NCBI GenBank assembly: GCA_034440355.1
Contig: JAWXBY010000008.1
Coordinates: 12,965-76,964 of the forward strand
Length of the DNA: 64,000 nt
Direction of reading: 5' to 3'
From: SZUA-430 sp034440355
Lineage (GTDB): Bacteria > Pseudomonadota > Alphaproteobacteria > Micropepsales > Micropepsaceae
The notes beneath the pieces are model-generated. The model saw only the letters and a program-made list of their open reading frames with translations. It had not been told where the DNA came from and did not search any database. Both the position numbers and the translations under genes were made by a program. The first letter of the stretch is position 1; each line of letters opens with the position of its first letter. This document shows, one piece after another, positions 26,445 to 37,051 of the stretch.

Positions 26445-27570
26445 ACCGCGCAATCGTCGCTCAGACCGCAAACGTGCCGAGCAGACGGTGCAGACTCTCG
26501 TCGCGGCGTTGCTTCTTGGTACGACGAGCGGATGTGCGACCGTCGACATGGATCATGCGCGCGCGCCGCTGACCAATATGCGGCCGGCTGCGCGACCGGT
26601 GACTGTCGTGCTCGTTCAGCGCGGCGATACGGTCGCCAACATCGCTCGTCGCTACGGCCTGTCTTCACAATCGATCATCGACGCCAATGCCCTGCGGGAG
26701 CCCTATCAGCTGACGCGCGGACAGCGGCTCGTTCTGCCGCCGTCGGCCATGCATGTCGTGGCGCCCGGCGAGACGGTTAGTTCGATCGCGCGCGCCTATG
26801 CCGTGTCGCGTCAAGCGATCGTCGATGCCAACGATATCGGCGCACCGGATTCTCTTTATCCAGGACAGCGCATTGCTATTCCCTACGCGGGTTCGCGTGA
26901 TGTGGGCCTGCGCGCGACGCGTTCCGTTGCGCAAGTGACGCCGGTGAAGGTGTCGCAGCTGCCGCCGACCAGAACGGCGACCGTGGTGGAAAGCGGCGAC
27001 CCCGATCCGCGTCTCGCGGGCGCGCGGTACTATGCGATGGGCAAGCCGCGGGCGAAGCCGGTTCTCGACGGTCAGGGCGGGCCGGAGTTTTTCGAAGCGC
27101 CGCAGGCCGATCCGGTTGCGACGGCCGACCCGATCGTGCCGAAGCGCAAAATCGAGCTCACCGACGCGGATCAGGCAACGGGCAAATTCATCTGGCCGCT
27201 TGAGGGCAAGATCATTTCGCCGTTCGGGCGCCGGAACTCAGGCGTTCATAACGACGGCATCAACATCGCGGCCGAGCCGGGTTCGCCGGTGAAGGCGGCC
27301 GATAGCGGCGTCGTCGTCTATGCGGGCAATGAACTTGTAGCGTACGGCAATCTTCTGCTCGTGCGCCATTCAAGCGGGTACGTGACCGCCTATGCGCACA
27401 ACAAGAAGCTGATGGTGAAGCGCGGCGACAGCGTGCGGCAGGGGCAGACGATCGCTCTCGTCGGCGCGACGGGCGACGTAGACCGGCCGCAGTTGCATTT
27501 CGAAATCCGCAAGGGCGACCGGGCGATCGATCCCAACCGTCACTTGTCGCGCGCGACCGCGAGCCGCTGA
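26428..27570 (+). CDS. nlpD: NlpD-like LysM/M23 lipoprotein
   Basis: About 380 residues. A long N-terminal region leads to a lipobox-like LLLGTTSGC (Cys near residue 36), two LysM motifs (about 60-105 and 110-155) and a C-terminal LytM/M23 domain. Metal ligands are degenerate: the usual HxGxD reads HNDGIN, and the first His of HLH is Gln (QLHFE). It is therefore probably not a hydrolase but an amidase activator, as known for NlpD/EnvC. ATG 26428 (or GTG 26425) lies inside the pcm end. Its last 31 bases overlap the convergent DUF815 gene. Confidence 0.88.
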   Translation: MERTGEPRNRRSDRKRAEQTVQTLVAALLLGTTSGCATVDMDHARAPLTNMRPAARPVTVVLVQRGDTVANIARRYGLSSQSIIDANALREPYQLTRGQRLVLPPSAMHVVAPGETVSSIARAYAVSRQAIVDANDIGAPDSLYPGQRIAIPYAGSRDVGLRATRSVAQVTPVKVSQLPPTRTATVVESGDPDPRLAGARYYAMGKPRAKPVLDGQGGPEFFEAPQADPVATADPIVPKRKIELTDADQATGKFIWPLEGKIISPFGRRNSGVHNDGINIAAEPGSPVKAADSGVVVYAGNELVAYGNLLLVRHSSGYVTAYAHNKKLMVKRGDSVRQGQTIALVGATGDVDRPQLHFEIRKGDRAIDPNRHLSRATASR

Positions 27571-28406
27571 CCTAATTCGCCGGCCAAGTCTTCAATGAAC
27601 TGCCAGGCGACGCGGCCAGAGCGGCTGCCGCGCGTCATCGACCATTCGAGGGCGCGGCGTTCGAGGTCGGCGGGTGCGATCTTCAGACCGAAGTGTTTTG
27701 CGTAGCCGCTCACGATAGCGAGGTAGTCGGCTTGCGCGACGTTGTGGAAGCCGAGCCACAGGCCGAAGCGGTCGGAGAGGGAGATTTTTTCTTCGATGGC
27801 TTCGTCGGGGTGGATGGCGGTCGAGCGTTCGTTTTCGATCATCTCGCGCGGCATCAAGTGGCGGCGGTTCGACGTCGCGTAGAAGACGACGTTCTCCGGG
27901 CGTCCGGCGATGCCGCCTTCGAGGACGGTCTTCAGCGGACGATACGCCGCGTCGTTGGCGTCGAAGGAGAGGTCGTCGCAGAAAAGTACCGTGCGGACGG
28001 GGGCGCTTGCGATGAGCGATAGTAGTTGGCCCAGCGTCGCGATGTCCTCGCGGTGGATCTCAATCAGTTTGAGGGGCGTCTTCGACTGGTCGGCCACCGC
28101 CGCGTGCACCGCTTTGACAACGGCGCTTTTGCCGGTGCCGCGTGCGCCCCAAAGGAGCGCGTTGTTTGCCGGTAGGCCCTTCGCGAAGCGTTCGGTGTTC
28201 GCCATCAGTTGGTCACGCTGGCGGTCGATGCCTTTGAGGAGGGGCAGCGGTACGCGGGCGATATGTTTCAGCGGCTGGAGCGCTTGGCGGGCAGGATCCC
28301 AGATGAAGCCTTCGGCGGCTTGCCAATCGGGTGGTTCCGCGGCTGCAGGCGACAGGCGTTCTAGGGCCCGTGCGATTCGCTCCAAAAGGGCCAAATCCGT
28401 GGTCAT
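27540..28406 (-). CDS. DUF815 family AAA ATPase
   Basis: 288-residue P-loop ATPase of the DUF815 family. Walker A is WGARGTGKSAVVKA, Walker B is VLFCDDLSF, sensor-1-like is YATSNRRHL, and the family-typical LSDRFGLWLGFHN follows. Function unknown; soluble. It lies between the nlpD-like gene and yajC on the opposite strand, a placement common in alphaproteobacteria. Its 3' end overlaps nlpD by 31 bases in antisense. Confidence 0.9.
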   Translation of the reverse strand: MTTDLALLERIARALERLSPAAAEPPDWQAAEGFIWDPARQALQPLKHIARVPLPLLKGIDRQRDQLMANTERFAKGLPANNALLWGARGTGKSAVVKAVHAAVADQSKTPLKLIEIHREDIATLGQLLSLIASAPVRTVLFCDDLSFDANDAAYRPLKTVLEGGIAGRPENVVFYATSNRRHLMPREMIENERSTAIHPDEAIEEKISLSDRFGLWLGFHNVAQADYLAIVSGYAKHFGLKIAPADLERRALEWSMTRGSRSGRVAWQFIEDLAGELGQRLAVARDK

Positions 28407-28543
28407 CGGCTCTGACTACAGGAAGGGCGCGGGTAGGACCAGATGGCGCTGAGCCTTTGGTTGCATTGGGATTGCCCCCAGCTATAGTCCGGCCCGCGCT
28501 AAGCCGCTCCCCCTACTCAAGAAAGTTAACGGACCGCCGCCTC

Positions 28544-28912
28544 ATGTGGATTTCGCCCGCCTTCGCCCAGGCCGCCGCAACGCCTTCCGCCGGCGCCGGC
28601 GACTTCTTCGTGCAGCTGGTCCCGTTGTTTCTGATCATCGGCATCATGTACTTCCTGGTGTTGCGTCCGCAGCAGCAGCGCGTGAAGGCGCATCAGGCGC
28701 TGGTCGCCGCGGTCAAGCGCGGCGACATCGTGGTGACCGGCGGCGGCATCGTCGGCAAGGTCATCAAGGTTCTTGAGAACGACGAAGTGTTGGTCGAGAT
28801 CGCCGAAGACGTGCGCATCAAGGTCATTAAGGGCACGATCGCCGACGTGCGATCGAAGGGTGAACCCACCGCTGTGTCGGACAAATCCAAAAACGACGAC
28901 GACAAGAAATAG
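28544..28912 (+). CDS. yajC: Preprotein translocase subunit YajC
   Basis: 122 residues with one membrane helix (VPLFLIIGIMYFLVLRPQ) followed by the diagnostic RPQQQRVKAHQ and a small beta domain (GDIVVTGGGIVGKV). It associates with SecDF in the inner membrane. A signal-like FAQAAATPSAGAG precedes the helix. secD follows after 15 bases. Confidence 0.95.
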   Translation: MWISPAFAQAAATPSAGAGDFFVQLVPLFLIIGIMYFLVLRPQQQRVKAHQALVAAVKRGDIVVTGGGIVGKVIKVLENDEVLVEIAEDVRIKVIKGTIADVRSKGEPTAVSDKSKNDDDKK

Positions 28913-28927
28913 GCCGGATCCGACGCG

Positions 28928-30553
28928 ATGCTTATCTTTCAGCCTTGGAAGATCATTCTCATTCTGGGCGTTTGCCTGTTCGGACTGCTAACGGCGGCCC
29001 CGAATGCGATGCCGCATTCGTGGCGGACGTGGCTCGGCGCTAATCTTCCCATCATTCCGCATAAGCCGGTAACGTTGGGCCTCGACCTTCAGGGCGGGTC
29101 TTACGTGCTGTTCGAGGCGCAGGTCGCGGACGGCGTGAAGGACCGGTTGCAGGGTCTGGTGGATGAGGTGCGTGCGGCTTTGCGCAAGGCGCGCATTACG
29201 TACACCGGACTGTCGGCGTCGCCCGATCATGTGTCGGTTCGTGTCGATACGGCAAAGATTGAAGAGGCGCGGACAATCTTGCGCGGGTTGGCGCAGCCTG
29301 CCGGGGCGTCGTTCACCGGCGTCAGCGCGTCCGACTACGACGTGCGGGTCAATCCCGACGGCACGGCGGCGCTGACCATGACGGACGCGGGGCGCGAGCA
29401 AATTCGCTCCAGCGCGATGGCGCAATCGGTTGAGATTCTGCGCAAGCGCATCGACCCGGACGGCACCAAGGAAGTCACCATCCAGCCGCAGGGCAGCGAG
29501 CGCATCATCGTGCAGGTGCCGGGCGAGAACGATCCGGCCAAGATCATTAAGCTGGGCAGCACCGCGGCGAAGCTGACGTTTCATATGGTGGACGACACCG
29601 TCTCGCCGCAGGACATCGAGGCCAGGCGCCTGCCGCCGGGTACGAAGCTTTTGGAGGAGACGCTGGGCCGCGGGGCGAACGCGCGGACGTCGCCGATCGT
29701 GATCAAGGAGCGCGTCGTGATCGCGGGCGACATGCTCAAAAAAGCGATGGGCTCGTTCGATTCGAGCACGCAGATGCCGATCATTCAGTTCGAATTCAAT
29801 CCGGTCGGCGCGCGCCGCTTTGCGGAAATCACCAAGAACAATGTCGGCCGCCGGTTTGCGGCGGTGCTGGACAACAAGGTGATCACGGCGCCGAATATTC
29901 GCTCGCCCATTCTCGGCGGGTCGGGGCAGATCGAAGGCGACTTCACGATCGAAGAGGCGAATGAGACGGCCGTGCTGTTGAACTCGGGCGCGTTGCCCGT
30001 GGCGCTCGCCGCCGTCGAACAGCGGACGGTCGGCGCCGAACTCGGTCAGGACTCCATCGATGCCGGCCAGTATGCGGCGGCGGGCGGGTTGATTCTGGTT
30101 GCAGGGTTCATGTTGCTGCAGTACCGGCTGTTCGGCTTGCTGGCCGATATCGCGTTGCTGATGAACATGATCCTGCTGCTAGGGATCATCACGGCTATCG
30201 GCGCGACGCTGACGTTGCCGGGTATCGCGGCCTTCGTGCTGACCATGGGTATGGCGGTCGACGCCAACGTGCTGATCTATGAGCGCATCCGGGAGGAGCA
30301 GGCGAACGGCAAGTCCGTGATGGCGGCGATCGACTCCGGGTTCTCGCGCGCCATGTCGACGATCATGGACGCCAACGCGACCCACGTTTTGGCCGGTCTC
30401 ATATTGCTCGCGGTGGGCAGCGGACCGGTTCGCGGGTTCGCAGTCGTGTTCGTTTTGGGCGTGATCACGTCGTTTTTCACATCGATTTTCGTGACCCGGC
30501 TGCAGGTCGTGACGTGGCTGAAGGCCAAGCGGCGGACGGCGCTTACCATTTGA
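28928..30553 (+). CDS. secD: Protein translocase subunit SecD
   Basis: 541-residue RND-like membrane protein that drives late steps of Sec export with the proton gradient. Seen: TM1 near the N-terminus, LGLDLQGGSYVLFEA, a large periplasmic domain, and the C-terminal five-helix block with LGQDSIDAG and MAVDANVLIYERIREE. Length fits SecD alone, not a SecDF fusion. No secF follows, unlike the usual yajC-secD-secF order. Confidence 0.96.
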   Translation: MLIFQPWKIILILGVCLFGLLTAAPNAMPHSWRTWLGANLPIIPHKPVTLGLDLQGGSYVLFEAQVADGVKDRLQGLVDEVRAALRKARITYTGLSASPDHVSVRVDTAKIEEARTILRGLAQPAGASFTGVSASDYDVRVNPDGTAALTMTDAGREQIRSSAMAQSVEILRKRIDPDGTKEVTIQPQGSERIIVQVPGENDPAKIIKLGSTAAKLTFHMVDDTVSPQDIEARRLPPGTKLLEETLGRGANARTSPIVIKERVVIAGDMLKKAMGSFDSSTQMPIIQFEFNPVGARRFAEITKNNVGRRFAAVLDNKVITAPNIRSPILGGSGQIEGDFTIEEANETAVLLNSGALPVALAAVEQRTVGAELGQDSIDAGQYAAAGGLILVAGFMLLQYRLFGLLADIALLMNMILLLGIITAIGATLTLPGIAAFVLTMGMAVDANVLIYERIREEQANGKSVMAAIDSGFSRAMSTIMDANATHVLAGLILLAVGSGPVRGFAVVFVLGVITSFFTSIFVTRLQVVTWLKAKRRTALTI

Positions 30554-30588
30554 GGCGCCGTAAGCCCCTGCTGGGATTTGGGTTTTAG

Positions 30589-30610
30589 CCGCAGGTCGAT
30601 TGACCTGCGG
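30589..30610. promoter_or_regulatory. Perfect hairpin after secD
   Basis: CCGCAGGTC-GATT-GACCTGCGG, 9-bp stem and 4-base loop, 36 bases after the secD stop. No T-tract on either strand, so it is not a standard intrinsic terminator. It could be an operator or processed RNA structure upstream of the next gene. Confidence 0.45.
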
Positions 30611-30672
30611 ACAAAATATACTCTTCACTGAACCGGCAATTGAGTCGGACTTTCTGAGGGGAGTTGAGGGTC

Positions 30673-31305
30673 ATGGCGGCCTTACTGAGCAACATGCGCA
30701 ATACGTTCATCGCGGGCTTTGTTCTCGCGGCGCTCGTGTTTGTTATTTTCGTGCTTGTCGGCGGATCGTCGAATGTCGTTGAGACGCTGACCGGTCCTGG
30801 ATTCTGGCAGTTCATGTTCCGCTGGCTGCACGTGCTGTTCGGCATTTTGTGGATCGGGATTCTCTACTACTTCAACTTCGTTCAGATACCGTCGATGCCG
30901 AAGATCCCGGACGAGCAGAAGCCGGCGGTGACGAAGGTCATCGCACCGGAAGCGCTTTGGTACTTCCGCTGGGCGGCCATGGGGACGATCGTGACCGGTC
31001 TCATCCTGGCGTTTCTGCTCGACTATTTGCTCAACGCGTTGACGCTTGGCGTCGTCGGCGGGTTCGATCCGTATACGACCTTGATCGGCATCGGCATGTG
31101 GCTGGGCACGATCATGTGGTTCAACGTTTGGTTCGTGATCTGGCCGAACCAGCAGAAGGCGCTGAACATCGACAACAAGTTCCCGGACCTAACCAAAGAG
31201 CAAAAGGCGGCGGCGGGCCGTACGGCGATGCTGTTCTCGCGGACGAACTTCATGCTGTCGGTGCCAATGCTGTTTTGCATGGTTGCGCGCGGGCACTTGG
31301 GTTAA
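30673..31305 (+). CDS. PuuD-like (urate hydroxylase membrane domain) protein
   Basis: 210-residue membrane protein with about five helices, resembling the membrane domain of urate hydroxylase PuuD: FRWLHVLFGILWIGILYYFN, ALWYFRWAAMGTIVTGL and a block ending GTIMWFNVWFVIWPNQ. It lacks the C-terminal cytochrome c domain seen in full PuuD. Function of the short form is unknown. The ATG at 30673 is preferred; a TTG at 30664 is possible. It ends before a strong terminator and occupies the place where secF is usually found. Confidence 0.8.
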   Translation: MAALLSNMRNTFIAGFVLAALVFVIFVLVGGSSNVVETLTGPGFWQFMFRWLHVLFGILWIGILYYFNFVQIPSMPKIPDEQKPAVTKVIAPEALWYFRWAAMGTIVTGLILAFLLDYLLNALTLGVVGGFDPYTTLIGIGMWLGTIMWFNVWFVIWPNQQKALNIDNKFPDLTKEQKAAAGRTAMLFSRTNFMLSVPMLFCMVARGHLG

Positions 31306-31327
31306 GGCATCAGCGACGTTTGTTTCG

Positions 31328-31362
31328 TGGGGCTGTGCGTTTCGCACGGCCCCATTTTCTTT
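31328..31362 (+). terminator. Rho-independent terminator
   Basis: 12-bp stem (31328-31339 with 31343-31354, one G-U pair), 3-base loop, then TTTTCTTT. Ends the PuuD-like transcript and rules out a start upstream of it for the next gene. Confidence 0.85.
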
Positions 31363-31374
31363 GGTAGGCTTCTC

Positions 31375-32190
31375 GTGGACGAGGCGGTTTGGAAGCATGT
31401 CGAGGAGGTCGTCGCTGCCGGCGATCCCGACCGCTATGTCGCGACCTTCTTCGCGCCGGCTGCGCGGCGGCGCTCGTTGCTCGCGCTCTATGCGTTCGAT
31501 CATGAGGTGTCGCGCATAGGCTTGACCGTGCGCGAGCCGATGGCGGGGCACATCCGGCTGGCGTGGTGGCGGGAGCAGATTGCGGCGACCTATGCCGGTG
31601 GGTCGGTGGTGGCGCCGGTGCCTGCAGCCTTGGCCGAGGCGGCGCGTGCGCATGGTTTGCCGCGGGAGCTTTTCGAGCGGTATCTCGATGCGCGCGCGTT
31701 GGATCTCGAAGAAACGCCGTTCGATGATGAGGCGGCCATGAAAGCGCACGCATTGACGGTCGGCGGTGCGGTCGTTCAGCTAGCCGCGCGGGTGCTGGGG
31801 GCGGGCGATCGCGCAGACGTGGCGGCGGGCCATGCGGGGACTGCGATCGTGCTTGCCGGGCACTTGAATGACGCGGCGGCGTTTGCGGCGCGGCGGCGGT
31901 GCCGGTTTCCGGTGTTGTGGCTCGCCGATGCCGGCGTCAACGCTGAGGACTTCTTCACCGGACGCGAGCGTGCTGCAGCGCTTCTGCCGGTGTTTGAACG
32001 GATGCGGGCGTGGGCGCGAATAGAACTGGGTGCGTTGAACCGCACGCGCTTTCCGACGATGGCGATGCCGGCCTTGGCTGCGGCGACGTTGGCGCGGCGT
32101 GTGGCGGTGGATACGTTTTCGGCCACCGAGATGCCTTCGTGGCAGCGGTTGGCGCGCATTGCCTTAGCCAATTTGACGTGGCGTGTCTAA
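31375..32190 (+). CDS. Squalene/phytoene synthase family protein
   Basis: 271-residue all-helical protein of the squalene/phytoene synthase superfamily, probably the NDUFAF6-like branch common after secDF in alphaproteobacteria. Opening: DRYVATFFAPAARRRSLLALYAFDHEVSR, where the catalytic-family aspartate-rich DxxxD is not convincing, then RLAWWREQI, and a second region LAGHLNDAAAFAARRRCRFP. Loss of clear Asp-rich motifs argues against true prenyl synthase activity and for a complex I assembly-type role (inference). GTG 31375 chosen because the terminator lies directly upstream. Confidence 0.75.
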   Translation: MDEAVWKHVEEVVAAGDPDRYVATFFAPAARRRSLLALYAFDHEVSRIGLTVREPMAGHIRLAWWREQIAATYAGGSVVAPVPAALAEAARAHGLPRELFERYLDARALDLEETPFDDEAAMKAHALTVGGAVVQLAARVLGAGDRADVAAGHAGTAIVLAGHLNDAAAFAARRRCRFPVLWLADAGVNAEDFFTGRERAAALLPVFERMRAWARIELGALNRTRFPTMAMPALAAATLARRVAVDTFSATEMPSWQRLARIALANLTWRV

Positions 32191-32195
32191 CGAAA

Positions 32196-32223
32196 CGAGC
32201 CCGGGTCACCAGGGCCGGGCTCG
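32196..32223. terminator. Bidirectional hairpin terminator
   Basis: Perfect 9-bp stem CGAGCCCGG/CCGGGCTCG, 10-base loop. On the minus strand it is followed by TTTCGTT. It separates two convergent genes. Confidence 0.65.
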
Positions 32224-32243
32224 CATGCGTCTTGAGCGGGGGA

Positions 32244-32546
32244 TTAGTTCTGCAGCGGGATCGGTTCGTAGTTGACCGCGATCGCTTGGAGGGCGGCGAC
32301 TTCGTTTGAGAAGAGTTCGTCGAGCTTTTTGAAGCCCGTTTTGCCGAAGCGGCCGCGGACGGCGGCTTTGAGGCCTTCGGGAGCGCGCATGATGACGCCG
32401 GCTTCCGTCCAGTCGTCGGCGACGACGTCGTCACCGGTGCGATGTGCGATGTGGGTCTTCACGGCGACTTCTTCGCCAAGTTCGGCGTCGTCGAGAATGA
32501 ACTCGCGATAGGTGCCGTTTCCTTCGTGCTTCGAGCAGATGATCAT
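32244..32546 (-). CDS. Hypothetical protein downstream of nrdJ
   Basis: 100-residue soluble protein I do not recognise. It is acidic at the N-terminus (ILDDAELGEEVAVKTH) and ends VNYEPIPLQN; no Cys pair, signal or membrane segment. It lies 117 bases after the nrdJ stop on the same strand and before a hairpin terminator, so it may be expressed with nrdJ. Confidence 0.65.
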   Translation of the reverse strand: MIICSKHEGNGTYREFILDDAELGEEVAVKTHIAHRTGDDVVADDWTEAGVIMRAPEGLKAAVRGRFGKTGFKKLDELFSNEVAALQAIAVNYEPIPLQN

Positions 32547-32663
32547 TGTCGTCCCTTTTTTGTTTTACCCCGCCCTGCAAAGGCCCAAACGGCACGCTGC
32601 AAGGTCACCAAACGAGTCGCGGGCAGAAGGAGTTCCCGAACTCCCTCTGCCCGCGCCGACTTA

Positions 32664-36389
<3,726 letters not shown>

Positions 36390-36547
36390 GCTGTGTAGCC
36401 CCTCTCGGCAAGTCGTCGTGATCAACAGGTGCCTGCGAGCGACCGGAGACCGTTGGGACTGTCGTGGGACTGATGCGCGTTTCGACCCAGAAACCACCGC
36501 GCTCGGTCCCCGACCGCGCCTCAAATTCGGTGGCGAGCAGGGACAGT

Positions 36548-36577
36548 TATCTAGTACCTAGATTTTGTTCCGAGCAA
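36548..36577 (-). promoter_or_regulatory. Candidate nrdJ promoter
   Basis: On the minus strand TTGCTC (36577-36572), 18-base spacer, TAGATA (36553-36548). The -35 overlaps one NrdR-like box. The leader would be about 150 bases. Confidence 0.45.
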
Positions 36578-36589
36578 CAGGTTTTGTGT
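36574..36589. promoter_or_regulatory. NrdR-like box 2 (weaker)
   Basis: About 10-11 of 16 positions match the ACAC(T/A)ATAT(A/T)T(A/T)GTGT consensus, with a full GTGT half. Start-to-start distance to box 1 is 32 bp, the usual three-turn spacing for NrdR. Confidence 0.45.
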
Positions 36590-36605
36590 TAATCGACGTG
36601 GGTTC

Positions 36606-36621
36606 ACACCATATCTTGTGG
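36606..36621. promoter_or_regulatory. NrdR-like box 1
   Basis: ACACCATATCTTGTGG fits the NrdR box closely (ACAC.ATAT.TTGTG). Lies upstream of the nrdJ promoter. Confidence 0.6.
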
Positions 36622-37051
36622 CTGGATCTGTGGAAAGTGCGGGGACGCCGCTGTGCGTTTCGGACGCTTCGGCGGCGACGTTGCGACTCCACCACAGCGT
36701 TCTCGGTGGGAGCGATTTTTTCGTCCGATCGACCGTCCGCTGAAGGTGTGCGGTCCAAGCTCTTGGCGTCGCTGACTCTTCCAGTCTCGGGCGCTCATTA
36801 TGTCGTCCGAGCGTCATGCGAATCAGTGCGTCTTGGAAATGATGACACTTGTGCGTGGCTGTGTGGAAAACCGATTTGCTGCGAGATGTCGCGAAGATCC
36901 GGCTGGAACCGCGCCGTGGTTTGGGTTTTTGGCGGTTTTGGGGGTGACGGGGTTGTATGGTGCGCGGCGCTTGCGGATGGGCATAATGTGGCCTCAAAGG
37001 CCCCGTCCCGTGGGCCATCGTTTTCTCACGTTCTCACCCCAAGGGGTTTTC
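36622..37051 (+). other. Non-coding stretch between nrdJ and the M16 peptidase
   Basis: About 430 bases with no convincing gene; reading frames here lack ribosome-binding sites and family-like sequence. It contains several G-rich runs close to the peptidase gene. No structured RNA was recognised. Confidence 0.4.

Noticed and set aside
36390..36700. Cobalamin riboswitch upstream of nrdJ
   Set aside because: No B12-box core (GCCACTG) was found on the relevant strand.
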